NCBI GenBank assembly: GCA_023415545.1
Contig: JAEZKJ010000021.1
Location: 1 to 40,791 of the forward strand
Direction: 5' to 3'
Source: Bacteroidota bacterium
GTDB taxonomy: Bacteria; Bacteroidota; Bacteroidia; Bacteroidales; Bacteroidaceae
Length of the DNA stretch: 40,791 bases
Below the pieces are notes generated by a model. The model had not been told where the DNA came from. It saw only the letters and a list, made by a program, of their open reading frames with translations, and did not search any database. Of this stretch, positions 16,318 through 24,698 are shown in pieces (within the stretch, counting starts at the first letter, position 1; every line of letters starts with the position of its first letter). A program made the position numbers and the translations under genes.

Positions 16318-16632
16318 AGGGAATTACCATATCTTATTAATATATAGAAAGTTGTTGTTTAATAACATTAATCTATTATATCATATTATTACTAGTGTTT
16401 TTTCAAATACACTTTCTCAAAGATTTATAATGCTGTAGGTGATGTACAATTGGGTGTTCAATTTTTGTTGTGAAGATGGTCCGTAATTTACAAAGGTAAA
16501 TTGTCAAGGCGATAAAAAAGAAACTTCTTTTTTTAGGCAACGTATATCTATTTTTAGCTCTAAATGGATAAGCAGTCTAAAAAATTAACTTCAAATTCTG
16601 TTATATTTATTTTTTTGATAAGTATATAAACG
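16318..16632 (-). promoter_or_regulatory. Leader and promoter region of the sigma gene, with a -7 element at 16491-16498
   Basis: No gene is seen in this stretch. CAAAGGTA at 16491-16498 reads TACCTTTG on the minus strand, an exact match to TAnnTTTG, but the base run at the -33 distance (TCTT) does not match TTTG well. If used, it gives a 5' leader of about 260 bases before the chosen sigma start. Nothing else stands out. Confidence 0.4.
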
Positions 16633-16665
16633 AAAATAAGTCGTTGGTAACCAACGACTTATTTT
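16633..16665. terminator. Terminator after tRNA-Ser
   Basis: A perfect 15-bp stem, AAAATAAGTCGTTGG (16633-16647) with CCAACGACTTATTTT (16651-16665), around a 3-base loop. It lies 9 bp beyond the 3' end of the tRNA and, with A- and T-rich flanks, can work in both directions. Confidence 0.8.
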
Positions 16666-16674
16666 TAGATTTAG

Positions 16675-16759
16675 CGGAGAGACAGGGATTCGAACCCCGG
16701 GAACCTCTCAGTTCAACGGTTTTCAAGACCGCCGCAATCGACCACTCTGCCACCTCTCC
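16675..16759 (-). tRNA. tRNA-Ser (anticodon TGA)
   Basis: On the minus strand the 85-base sequence starts GGAGAGGTGGCAGAGTGG and ends in GTTCGAATCCCTGTCTCTCC plus the discriminator G. The acceptor stem GGAGAGG pairs with TCTCTCC (one G-T pair). The anticodon loop CTTGAAA gives anticodon TGA, reading UCA and other UCN codons. A long variable arm (GAACTGAGAGGTTC region) is the class II feature of tRNA-Ser. The CCA end is not encoded. The gene has its own consensus promoter and terminator. Confidence 0.97.
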
Positions 16760-16795
16760 AAACTCTTTTAGGAGTACTTCCTTTCGAAAGCGTTG

Positions 16796-16826
16796 CAAAG
16801 GTAGGCATTTATTTTTAATATGCAAA
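16796..16826 (-). promoter_or_regulatory. Consensus Bacteroides promoter of tRNA-Ser
   Basis: On the minus strand TTTG (16823-16826), 19 bp, then TACCTTTG (16796-16803): an exact fit to TTTG-N19-TAnnTTTG. It lies 37 bp upstream of the tRNA 5' end. Confidence 0.8.
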
Positions 16827-16841
16827 TACAGGTCACATTTT

Positions 16842-16872
16842 TTTGCAATAAAATTAGCAAATCGTACATTTG
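16842..16872 (+). promoter_or_regulatory. Consensus Bacteroides promoter of mutS2
   Basis: TTTG (16842-16845), 19 bp, then TACATTTG (16865-16872), an exact consensus match. Transcription would start near 16879, about 30 bases before the mutS2 ATG at 16910. This supports the start I chose, since the longer frame beginning at 16820 would start upstream of the promoter. It stands back to back with the tRNA-Ser promoter. Confidence 0.8.
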
Positions 16873-16909
16873 TACTATTATAATTAAGGCTAAAGAGAAG
16901 AGAGAATAT

Positions 16910-19417
16910 ATGATTTATCCACAAAATTTTGAAAATAAGATTGGGTTTGATACCATTCGACGAATGTTGAAAGCAAGATGTCTAAGTACTCTTGGTGAGG
17001 ATAGAGTGGACTCAATGGTATTCATGGATGAATATGATGAAATAGATAATCGTCTTAACCAAGTGGTGGAGTTTGTACGAATTATTCAAGAGGAAGATAA
17101 TTTCCCTGATCAATATTTCTTTGACGTGCGTCCATCACTTAACAGAATAAAAATTGAGGGCATGTATCTTGAGGAGTCTGAGCTATTTGACTTACGACGC
17201 TCCTTAGAGACTATTAGTGGAATTGTTTCTTTCTTAAAACGTGATTCGGATGAAGATGATACTAACTCACCATATCCTGCTCTTAGAGCATTGGCTGAGG
17301 ATGTGATTGTATTCCCTCAACTTTTATCCAGAATTAATGGCATACTTGATAATTTTGGAAAAATTAAAGATAATGCTTCTGCTCAACTTCTAAAAATTCG
17401 CCGTGAATTGGCTGCTACTTCTGGAAGTATATCTCGAAGTTTGAATTCTATTCTTCGTGCTGCACAGAGTGAAGGAGTGGTAGATAAGGATGTTACTCCT
17501 ACAATGCGTGATGGCAGATTGGTGATTCCTGTTGTTCCTGCTTTGAAAAGAAAGATTAAAGGTATTGTTCATGATGAGTCGGCAACCGGTAAAACAGTAT
17601 TTATCGAGCCCGCAGAAGTTGTTGAGGCCAATAATAGAATTCGTGAACTAGAGGGAGAGGAGAGAAGAGAGATAATAAGAATACTTACTGAATTCTCGAA
17701 TATTGTTCGTCCTCAGATTCCTGCAATTCTCGACTCATACGAATTCCTTGCCGAGATAGATTTTATACGTGCAAAAGCACAAGTGGCTATTTTCACAAAA
17801 TCTACAAAACCATCTTTTGAAAATAGAAAGGTGGTTGACTGGATAGAGGCTATACATCCAATTCTTCAGCAATCTCTTGCTAAACATGATAAAAAGGTTG
17901 TTCCTTTAGATATCACTCTTGATGAGAATCAGAGAATACTTATCATCTCGGGACCAAATGCGGGTGGTAAGTCGGTATGTTTGAAAACTGTGGGACTTTT
18001 GCAATATATGCTTCAATGTGGTATGCTAATATCTTTAAATGAGAGAAGCCATGTGGGTATATTCAAAAGCATATTTATTGATATTGGTGATGAGCAGTCT
18101 TTAGAGGATGATTTGAGTACATATTCATCGCATCTTACAAATATGAAGATAATGATGAAGAACTGTAATCATGACAGTCTGATTCTTATCGATGAGTTTG
18201 GTGGTGGTACAGAGCCTCAGATTGGTGGTGCCATTGCAGAAGCTGTATTAAAACGTTTTAATGAGAAGAAAACTTTTGGCGTGATAACTACTCACTATCA
18301 AAATTTGAAACATTTTGCCGAGGATAATGAGGGTGTTGTAAATGGTGCTATGTTATACGATAGACATCATATGCAGGCACTTTTTCAACTACAAATAGGT
18401 AATCCGGGTAGCTCGTTTGCTGTAGAGATTGCACGAAAAATTGGATTGCCAGAAGAGGTTATTGCCGATGCATCCGAGATTGTGGGTAGTGAATATATAA
18501 ATGCTGATAAGTATCTGCAAGATATTGTGCGCGATAAACGTTATTGGGAGACTAAACGTCAAAATATACGTAAGCGTGAGAAGCAGATGGAAGAGACTAT
18601 TGCCAAATACGAGAGTGAGATAGCTGAACTTGAGAAGAGACGTAAGGAGATTCTTAAGACAGCTAAAGAGGAGGCCGAGAAGGTATTAAGAGAGTCAAAT
18701 GCCAAAATTGAGAATACTATTCGTACTATTAAAGAGGCACAGGCCGAGAAGGAGAAAACTCGCATAGCACGTAAAGAACTTGTCGACTTCAAGAGCTCTT
18801 TAGAAGATATTGACAGTAAGGCTGTTGATGAGAGTATAGAGAAGAAGATGCAGAAACTGCGTGAAAAACAGCAGAGAAAAGAGAATAACAAGAAGAATAA
18901 ACAGGCAAAAGAGGCAGAACAGAAGGTAGTAAAACCTAAAGTTAAGCCTATCGAGATTGGTTCGTCTGTGAGAATTAAGGGACAAACCACTGTAGGTAAG
19001 GTGCTTGAACTTGGAGCTAAGAGTGCTATTGTGATGTTTGGAATGATAAAAACCAACGTGAAGAAGGAAAATCTGGAACATGCATCCGAACCGTTGAAAA
19101 GTGAACAACCTATTGCTAAAAGTACTTTTGTCTCTTCACAGACACAAGATAGAATTTATGAGAAAAAATTGAACTTTAAACAGGATATTGATGTTCGAGG
19201 AATGAGAGGGGATGAGGCTATTAACGCTGTAACCTACTTTATTGACGATGCTATTCTGTTTGGAGTGCGACGTGTACGAATATTGCATGGTACGGGAACC
19301 GGAATATTGAGAACACTTATACGAGAATATCTTGCTACAGTACCCGGCGTTGCTAATTTCCAAGATGAACATGTTCAGTTTGGTGGCGCAGGTATAACTG
19401 TTGTTGACTTAGAATAG
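16910..19417 (+). CDS. mutS2: MutS2-family ATPase with Smr domain
   Basis: An 835-residue MutS2 protein. The family lacks the mismatch-reading domains of MutS and acts on recombination intermediates or on collided ribosomes. The N-terminal core and clamp helices cover about 1-330. Walker A is ISGPNAGGKSV (about 345-355) and Walker B is SLILIDEFGGGTEPQIGG (about 422-440). A long charged coiled coil spans about 520-670 (repeats of KREKQMEETIAKYESEIAEL type). A KOW-like strand segment (SSVRIKGQTTVGKVLELGAK) follows, then the C-terminal Smr domain (about 755-835) with DVRGMRGDEA and the HGTGTG motif linked to nuclease activity. The ATG at 16910 is favoured over 16820 because of the promoter at 16842-16872. 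Confidence 0.95.
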   Translation: MIYPQNFENKIGFDTIRRMLKARCLSTLGEDRVDSMVFMDEYDEIDNRLNQVVEFVRIIQEEDNFPDQYFFDVRPSLNRIKIEGMYLEESELFDLRRSLETISGIVSFLKRDSDEDDTNSPYPALRALAEDVIVFPQLLSRINGILDNFGKIKDNASAQLLKIRRELAATSGSISRSLNSILRAAQSEGVVDKDVTPTMRDGRLVIPVVPALKRKIKGIVHDESATGKTVFIEPAEVVEANNRIRELEGEERREIIRILTEFSNIVRPQIPAILDSYEFLAEIDFIRAKAQVAIFTKSTKPSFENRKVVDWIEAIHPILQQSLAKHDKKVVPLDITLDENQRILIISGPNAGGKSVCLKTVGLLQYMLQCGMLISLNERSHVGIFKSIFIDIGDEQSLEDDLSTYSSHLTNMKIMMKNCNHDSLILIDEFGGGTEPQIGGAIAEAVLKRFNEKKTFGVITTHYQNLKHFAEDNEGVVNGAMLYDRHHMQALFQLQIGNPGSSFAVEIARKIGLPEEVIADASEIVGSEYINADKYLQDIVRDKRYWETKRQNIRKREKQMEETIAKYESEIAELEKRRKEILKTAKEEAEKVLRESNAKIENTIRTIKEAQAEKEKTRIARKELVDFKSSLEDIDSKAVDESIEKKMQKLREKQQRKENNKKNKQAKEAEQKVVKPKVKPIEIGSSVRIKGQTTVGKVLELGAKSAIVMFGMIKTNVKKENLEHASEPLKSEQPIAKSTFVSSQTQDRIYEKKLNFKQDIDVRGMRGDEAINAVTYFIDDAILFGVRRVRILHGTGTGILRTLIREYLATVPGVANFQDEHVQFGGAGITVVDLE

Positions 19418-19430
19418 AAAAACTAAAGTT

Positions 19431-20636
19431 ATGAAATCACTAAGAGGCATTTACAGAATCGGAACAGGCCCATCGAGTAGTCATACTATGGGACCTAGAA
19501 AAGCTGCTGAGATATTTTTAAAGAGAAATCCTGCTGCAGCTTCATTTGAAGTTACTCTTTATGGTAGTCTTGCTGCTACCGGTAAGGGACATATGACAGA
19601 TGTTGCTATACTTGATGTCCTTCAATGTGTAGCTCCGGTTGAAATAATATGGGAGCCTCATATCTTTTTACCATTTCATCCTAATGGGATGAAGTTTAGA
19701 GCTTTAGATTCCAATAATAATCAACTTGATGAGTGGTTGGTATATAGTGTTGGTGGTGGTGCTATCGCTGAAGAGGGGGTGGATATTGAAGGTGATGAAG
19801 AGATATACGACATGAACACAATGACCCAGATTCTTAACTGGTCCGAACAGACAGGAAGAAGTTATTGGGAGTATGTGGAACAGTGTGAGGGACCAGAGAT
19901 ATGGGATTACCTTGCTGAGGTTTGGGAGACAATGAAAGAGGCTGTTATTCGTGGACTTGATAAGGAGGGTGTTCTTCCCGGACCTCTAAATCTTAGAAGA
20001 AAGGCATCTATGTACTATATTAAAGCTAAAGGATATAAGGATAATCTTCGTAGTCGTGGTTTGGTTTTCTCGTATGCTCTTGCTGTGAGTGAAGAGAATG
20101 CTTCGGGTGGAAAAATAGTTACTGCTCCAACTTGTGGAGCCTGTGGTGTGATGCCTGCTGTACTTTACCACTTACAAAATAGTCGTGAGTTTAGTGACAT
20201 GCGTATTCTTCGAGCTCTTGCTACAGCAGGGTTGGTAGGAAATATTGTAAAACATAATGCTTCAATTTCGGGAGCTGATGTAGGTTGTCAGGGTGAGGTA
20301 GGAGTGGCTTGTGCTATGGCATCAGCTGCAGCTAGTCAACTTTTTGGTGGCAGTCCGGCTCAGATTGAGTATGCTGCAGAGATGGGATTGGAACATCACT
20401 TGGGTATGACTTGCGATCCGGTGTGTGGTTTGGTACAGATTCCTTGTATAGAACGTAATGCTTATGCTGCTGCACGTGCCTTGGATGCTAACATATATTC
20501 AGCTTTCACCGATGGTACTCATCGTGTCTCTTTTGATAAGGTCGTTGAGGTGATGAAACAAACAGGTCATGACCTTCCTTCGCTTTACAAAGAGACAAGC
20601 GAAGGTGGTTTAGCAAAAGACTATAAACAGATGTAA
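19431..20636 (+). CDS. sdaA: L-serine ammonia-lyase (single-chain, iron-sulphur)
   Basis: A 401-residue L-serine dehydratase that converts L-serine to pyruvate and ammonia with a [4Fe-4S] cluster. The N-terminal beta domain starts SLRGIYRIGTGPSSSHTMGPRKAA, and the alpha domain has TAPTCGACGVMPAVLYH, then the cluster cysteines in MTCDPVCGLVQIPCIERN. Both domains are in one chain, as in the type common in Bacteroidota. The gene starts 13 bp after mutS2 and probably shares its transcript. Its stop codon is only 2 bp from that of the convergent nucleotidyltransferase gene, so there is no room for a terminator and the two 3' ends must overlap. Confidence 0.95.
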   Translation: MKSLRGIYRIGTGPSSSHTMGPRKAAEIFLKRNPAAASFEVTLYGSLAATGKGHMTDVAILDVLQCVAPVEIIWEPHIFLPFHPNGMKFRALDSNNNQLDEWLVYSVGGGAIAEEGVDIEGDEEIYDMNTMTQILNWSEQTGRSYWEYVEQCEGPEIWDYLAEVWETMKEAVIRGLDKEGVLPGPLNLRRKASMYYIKAKGYKDNLRSRGLVFSYALAVSEENASGGKIVTAPTCGACGVMPAVLYHLQNSREFSDMRILRALATAGLVGNIVKHNASISGADVGCQGEVGVACAMASAAASQLFGGSPAQIEYAAEMGLEHHLGMTCDPVCGLVQIPCIERNAYAAARALDANIYSAFTDGTHRVSFDKVVEVMKQTGHDLPSLYKETSEGGLAKDYKQM

Positions 20637-20638
20637 TT

Positions 20639-21391
20639 TTATATCTCTTTTACAAAGCTTTCCGCTTCAATAAGCGTTTCAGGTTTACCAATATCAAGGA
20701 GTTTTAGGTTTGGGTCTACAAATCCATAGACCTCTAATTCTCCTTTTTCCAACATATCCATATAGAACTGTATGATGGAGAACTTTCCACTATATCCATA
20801 TTTTTTCATCAAATCAAGCGATGAGTTATTCATTATCTGAATGCCACTGAAAGCATATTCGTTGTACTTACCCTCTTCGAACTGTAGGTTTTTAGGTTTT
20901 GTCTCACCATTTGTTTTGTTTATCCAACCACAAAGTCGGTTATTATTGTCGAATAACAACTTACGTGTAGAGTATCTATCGCTTACAAGCATAGTAGCAT
21001 GTGTATTAGGATGAGACTCCTTATGTGTAGTGCAAACTTTCTTTAAGTCACAGTTTGATAATATATCTACATTGTGAACCAAAAAGCACTTATCTTCAGT
21101 AAAGTAAGATTGTGCATGGAGAACTGCTCCTCCGGTATCAAGTAATTCACTCTTCTCATCGGAAATTTCAATATTGACACCAAAATTATTGTTCTCCGAC
21201 AAGTAATCGGTAATCTGTTCGGCCAGATGGTGGACATTTATCACAATATGGTCGAACCCTACCTTTTTGAGCTGCTCTATAACTCGTTTTAGCATGGGTT
21301 CGCCGGCAACCGGAACAAGTGCTTTTGGCATATTGTCGGTCAAAGGCTTAAGTCGTGTGCCCAATCCGGCAGCAAGAATCATCGCTTTCAT
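20639..21391 (-). CDS. Sugar-1-phosphate nucleotidyltransferase, MurU-like
   Basis: A 250-residue nucleotidyltransferase. The N-terminal signature MKAMILAAGLGTRLKPLTDNMPKALVPVAG is the nucleotide-binding loop of the family, and VHNVDILSNCDL holds the metal-binding Asp. LDTGGAVLHA and AFSGIQIMN fit sugar-1-phosphate pyrophosphorylases. Its length and its 4-bp overlap (ATGA type) with the AmgK-like kinase gene upstream match the AmgK-MurU pair of Pseudomonas. There the kinase makes N-acetylmuramic acid 1-phosphate (or GlcNAc 1-phosphate) and MurU converts it to the UDP-sugar for peptidoglycan recycling. The sugar is inferred from that pairing, and another hexose-1-phosphate is possible. Confidence 0.8.
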   Translation of the reverse strand: MKAMILAAGLGTRLKPLTDNMPKALVPVAGEPMLKRVIEQLKKVGFDHIVINVHHLAEQITDYLSENNNFGVNIEISDEKSELLDTGGAVLHAQSYFTEDKCFLVHNVDILSNCDLKKVCTTHKESHPNTHATMLVSDRYSTRKLLFDNNNRLCGWINKTNGETKPKNLQFEEGKYNEYAFSGIQIMNNSSLDLMKKYGYSGKFSIIQFYMDMLEKGELEVYGFVDPNLKLLDIGKPETLIEAESFVKEI

Positions 21392-22818
21392 TGTTTTGCT
21401 TCAAATATTTTCTCTATGTTCTGTTCACGATGGGTGAGAACAACTTTCACTCCAAACTTTTCATTGATATGCTCAGCCATATGTTGTGCCGAATATACTG
21501 AACGATGTTGACCACCTGTACAGCCAAAATAGATTGAAAGACTAGTAAATCCTCTCTCCATATATCTCTTTACAGATGCATCGACAAGTGCGCCGGCATG
21601 TTCCAAGAATGGAAATATCTCACCATCATTCTCGAGGAATGTGATAACAGGTTCATCCAGTCCGGTGAATGCTTTATATCTCTCATATTTACCTGGATTA
21701 TTCACTGCTCGGCAGTCGAACACAAAGCCACCACCATTACCTGATGGGTCATCAGGAATACCTTTCTTGTAGGCAAAACTCATAACTCGAACGGTAAGTT
21801 GATGTTTTTTTATCTCATCAGTAAACTGTTTTAAGTTAGTAAGTTCTCGAAGTACATTGCACAAATATGGGTATTCAGGATAATCTTCCTTAACTAATTT
21901 GGCAAGATTGGCAATAGCGAAAGGAACACTTTGTATAAAATGTGGTTTCTTCTCAAAATAGCCTCTAAAACCATAGGCTCCTAATACTTGAAGAGTGCGG
22001 AAAAGAACGAAATGACGTAGCTTTTTCATGAAATCGGATTTATCTACATCAATGTATTTTCTCAATGACTCGATATATAAATCGATAAGTTCCTCGCGTA
22101 GTGAATCAGGGAAGTTTGCCTTTGCTTGCCATAAAAAAGAGGCAACATCATAATAATATGGACCTTTTCGTCCCCCTTGATAATCGATTAACCAAGGCTG
22201 ATTATCCTTTATCATCACATTACGACTTTGGAAATCACGATACATAAAGGTATTCGAACAACAATTAAGGAGCAGATCAGCCATATTTTGGAAATCATCC
22301 TCTAATTTATCTTCTTGGAAATCCAAATCTGTTGTTTTTAAGAAACAGTACTTAAAGTAGTTCAGGTCCCAAAGTATAGAACGGCGATTGAACTCAGCTT
22401 GTGGATAGCATTTATCGAAATCAAGCCCTTGTGCCCCTTCAAACTGAACTGATGGCAGCAACTTAATTGTTTTGCACAGTAGATCTTTCTCTTCTTTTGA
22501 AAAAATTGAAGTAAGACGTCCTTTTTCAATTGCATTGAATAGGAGAGTGTCACCAAGATCTTGTTGAAGATAAAATTTATGATTTTCAGAGAATATATAA
22601 ACTTCAGGAACAGGTAATCCCTTCTCCTTAAAGTGTTTGGACAGATATACAAATGTTTCATTCTCTTCGCAACATGTTCCATAAGCTCCTAAAACATTTA
22701 TCTTACCTTGCATCTTGAAGTAACGACGGTTGGAGCCTGATGATGGTATCTCCTGAATATTTGTAGGTTTACTTCCTGTATAGGAGATATATAGTTTTTC
22801 GAGTTCCTCTACTATCAT
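21388..22818 (-). CDS. AmgK-like sugar kinase fused to a RapZ C-terminal domain
   Basis: A 476-residue fusion. Residues about 1-340 are an aminoglycoside-phosphotransferase-type kinase like AmgK: the catalytic loop is YRDFQSRNVMI (Asp and Asn kept, the usual His replaced by Tyr), followed by the metal-binding WLIDYQGGRKGPYYYDVASFLW. Residues about 346-470 match the C-terminal domain of RapZ: VMSFAYKKGIPDDPSGNGGGFVFDCR, NPGKYERYKAFTGLDEPV, SIYFGCTGGQHRSVY and THRE. In E. coli this domain binds glucosamine 6-phosphate and controls GlmS. The RapZ N-terminal kinase domain is absent. The next gene is the MurU-like transferase, overlapping by 4 bp. I infer a cell-wall amino-sugar salvage kinase coupled to a sugar-phosphate sensor. 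The fusion may be common in Bacteroidota. Confidence 0.85.
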   Translation of the reverse strand: MIVEELEKLYISYTGSKPTNIQEIPSSGSNRRYFKMQGKINVLGAYGTCCEENETFVYLSKHFKEKGLPVPEVYIFSENHKFYLQQDLGDTLLFNAIEKGRLTSIFSKEEKDLLCKTIKLLPSVQFEGAQGLDFDKCYPQAEFNRRSILWDLNYFKYCFLKTTDLDFQEDKLEDDFQNMADLLLNCCSNTFMYRDFQSRNVMIKDNQPWLIDYQGGRKGPYYYDVASFLWQAKANFPDSLREELIDLYIESLRKYIDVDKSDFMKKLRHFVLFRTLQVLGAYGFRGYFEKKPHFIQSVPFAIANLAKLVKEDYPEYPYLCNVLRELTNLKQFTDEIKKHQLTVRVMSFAYKKGIPDDPSGNGGGFVFDCRAVNNPGKYERYKAFTGLDEPVITFLENDGEIFPFLEHAGALVDASVKRYMERGFTSLSIYFGCTGGQHRSVYSAQHMAEHINEKFGVKVVLTHREQNIEKIFEAKQ

Positions 22819-22848
22819 ATCAAATTATTTTTTGTAAAGTTAATAAAA

Positions 22849-22885
22849 AAAAGGTGTAACTTATTTTATAATAGTTACACCTTTT
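22849..22885 (-). terminator. Terminator after the RNase G gene
   Basis: AAAAGGTGTAACT (22849-22861) and AGTTACACCTTTT (22873-22885) form a perfect 13-bp stem with an 11-base loop. On the minus strand it is followed by a run of eight T, so it ends the rng transcript before the kinase gene. Confidence 0.8.
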
Positions 22886-22888
22886 AAT

Positions 22889-24487
22889 TTATTTGGTTTC
22901 GATTTCCTCCTTCATATCTATCTCTTCTCCTTGAACATCAATAAAGCGATATTGCAAGAATGCGAGGCTTTGATCGGGGACAATCTTAATTCCTAGTCCA
23001 TATTTTAACTGCCATTTTCTCTTCAAGGATATTAGTCCTTTATTAATGTAAGCGTCAATATACGGATGGATGTATAGAGTGAATCGTTTTATCTTCAATT
23101 TGTTTACAAGATAATCAATTTTATTCTCTAAAGTATCAGTAAAAAGTATAGATGACTTTATCTTTCCTTTGCCATAACAAACAGGGCAATCTTCGTCGGT
23201 TGTAATGTCCATAGCCGGACGAACACGTTGACGAGTAATCTGCATTAGGCCAAATTTGCTCAGAGGCAATATATTATGTTTAGCTCTATCTTTCTGCATG
23301 TTTTGACACATACGTTCATAGAGTTTCTGCCTATTCTCAGCAATGCCCATATCAATAAAGTCAACTACGATAATTCCTCCCATATCTCTTAAACGAAGTT
23401 GTCGTGCTAACTCGTCGGCTGCACCTAAGTTTACATCTAATGCATTTGCTTCCTGTCCGTTGCCGGCTTTTGAGCGGTTTCCGCTATTAACATCAACAAC
23501 ATGAAGAGCTTCTGTATGCTCAATAATCAGATATGCACCACTTTTATAGGATACTGTCTTACCAAAAAGAGATTTAATCTGTTTGGTAATGGCGAAATTA
23601 TCAAAAATAGGAAGTTCACCTTTGTAAAGCTTAACAATATCATCTTTATCAGGGGCAATAAGCTTTACATAATCTTTTATCTCCGAGAAAACTGTTTCGT
23701 TGTTTACATATATGTTCTCGTAAGATGGGTTGAATAGGTCACGAAGCATTCCTACAGTGCGGCTTGTCTCTTCGTAGACAAGAGTAGGTAGTTGAGAGTA
23801 CTTCTGAACCTTAGTAATGGTCTCTTCCCAATGTTTAAGCAAAATTTTCAGTTCACCATCAAGCTCTGCAACCCTTTTGCCTTCCGCTACGGTGCGTACA
23901 ATCACTCCAAAATTCTTTGGTTTGATGCTTTGCAATAACTGTTTCAGGCGGGCTCTCTCTTCGCTTGATTTAATTTTTTGAGAAACAGAAACCTTATCAT
24001 TGAAGGGTATCAAAACTAAATATCGCCCAGCGAATGATAATTCGCATGTAAGGCGTGGCCCTTTTGTTGAGATAGGTTCTTTAACGATTTGAACAATGAT
24101 TTCCTGACCCTGTTTGAGAATGTTTGATATTGAACCATCTTTCTCTATATCAGGTAGCGATGAAGCTTTAGTGATAGGAAATAATTTTTTACGATCGCTG
24201 AAAACTTGCTTTAGATACTTTTCATAAGAATGAAATTGAGGACCTAAATCCAAATAGTGAAGAAAAGCGTCTTTTCCAAATCCAACATCCACAAAACATG
24301 CATTAAGACCAGGCATCATCTTCTTTACCTTGGCTAAATACATATTCCCAACGTTAAAAGAGGCAGTTCGACCCTCTTTTTGTAACTCCACCAAATTCTT
24401 ATCTTCAAGAAGAGCGATGGAGATTTCCTTGGGTTGTACGTCAATTACTAATTCGCTTGTCACCTTTGTTTTTATAAAATCCTCCAA
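22889..24487 (-). CDS. rng: Ribonuclease E/G family endoribonuclease
   Basis: A 532-residue endoribonuclease of the RNase E/G family. An S1-like RNA-binding domain (about 36-130) starts near VGNMYLAKVKKMMPGLNACFVDVGFGKDAFLH. The catalytic DNase I-like domain has both metal-binding aspartates in their usual motifs: Asp332 in HVVDVNSGN and Asp376 in IIVVDFIDM. The zinc-link Cys pair is C434-PVC437 in DEDCPVCYGKGK. There is no long C-terminal scaffold, so it is the short RNase G form, acting in 16S rRNA maturation and mRNA turnover. The gene lies 80 bp after the 30-residue basic-protein gene, and that gap holds a hairpin (24496-24540) that might be a leader control element. Confidence 0.95.
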   Translation of the reverse strand: MEDFIKTKVTSELVIDVQPKEISIALLEDKNLVELQKEGRTASFNVGNMYLAKVKKMMPGLNACFVDVGFGKDAFLHYLDLGPQFHSYEKYLKQVFSDRKKLFPITKASSLPDIEKDGSISNILKQGQEIIVQIVKEPISTKGPRLTCELSFAGRYLVLIPFNDKVSVSQKIKSSEERARLKQLLQSIKPKNFGVIVRTVAEGKRVAELDGELKILLKHWEETITKVQKYSQLPTLVYEETSRTVGMLRDLFNPSYENIYVNNETVFSEIKDYVKLIAPDKDDIVKLYKGELPIFDNFAITKQIKSLFGKTVSYKSGAYLIIEHTEALHVVDVNSGNRSKAGNGQEANALDVNLGAADELARQLRLRDMGGIIVVDFIDMGIAENRQKLYERMCQNMQKDRAKHNILPLSKFGLMQITRQRVRPAMDITTDEDCPVCYGKGKIKSSILFTDTLENKIDYLVNKLKIKRFTLYIHPYIDAYINKGLISLKRKWQLKYGLGIKIVPDQSLAFLQYRFIDVQGEEIDMKEEIETK

Positions 24488-24495
24488 TTAAACAA

Positions 24496-24540
24496 AGAAC
24501 AAACCTCTCAGACTACTAGTTTCTCTACGAGGCTTGTTCT
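24496..24540 (-). other. Stem-loop in the leader of the RNase G gene
   Basis: AGAACAAACCTC (24496-24507) and GAGGCTTGTTCT (24529-24540) form a 12-bp stem with one mismatch and a 21-base loop, ending 9 bases before the rng start. On the minus strand it is followed by TTTG and no long U-run, so it may be a weak attenuator or an autoregulatory leader structure rather than a full terminator. Confidence 0.45.
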
Positions 24541-24567
24541 CTATTTGTCGTCGAACCAGACTACAAA

Positions 24568-24660
24568 TTATTTTTTGCTTTTATGTCTGTTCTTTCTAAG
24601 TCTTTTCTTACGCTTGTGAGTAGACATTTTATGTCTTTTTTTCTTCTTTCCGCTTGGCAT
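24568..24660 (-). CDS. Small very basic protein, AURKAIP1/COX24 (mS38-like) family
   Basis: A 30-codon gene that begins MPSGKKKKRHKMSTHKRK and is made almost wholly of Lys, Arg and His, ending in KSKK. Such short proteins are conserved in Bacteroidota between HU-type and RNase G genes and are annotated as AURKAIP1/COX24-domain proteins, the group of the mitochondrial small-subunit protein mS38. A ribosomal, rRNA-binding role is likely by that relation. It lies 38 bp after the HU gene and 80 bp before rng, all on the minus strand, so it probably sits in one operon with both. I rely on the composition, the start and the location; homology at this length is hard to prove by eye. Confidence 0.8.
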   Translation of the reverse strand: MPSGKKKKRHKMSTHKRKKRLRKNRHKSKK

Positions 24661-24698
24661 AGATTGAAAATTTTAAATGTTTAACTTAAGAATATTTT

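Noticed and set aside
16820..16909. Longer N-terminus of MutS2 from the ATG at 16820
   Set aside because: The exact consensus promoter at 16842-16872 lies inside this extension and the family begins near the ATG at 16910.
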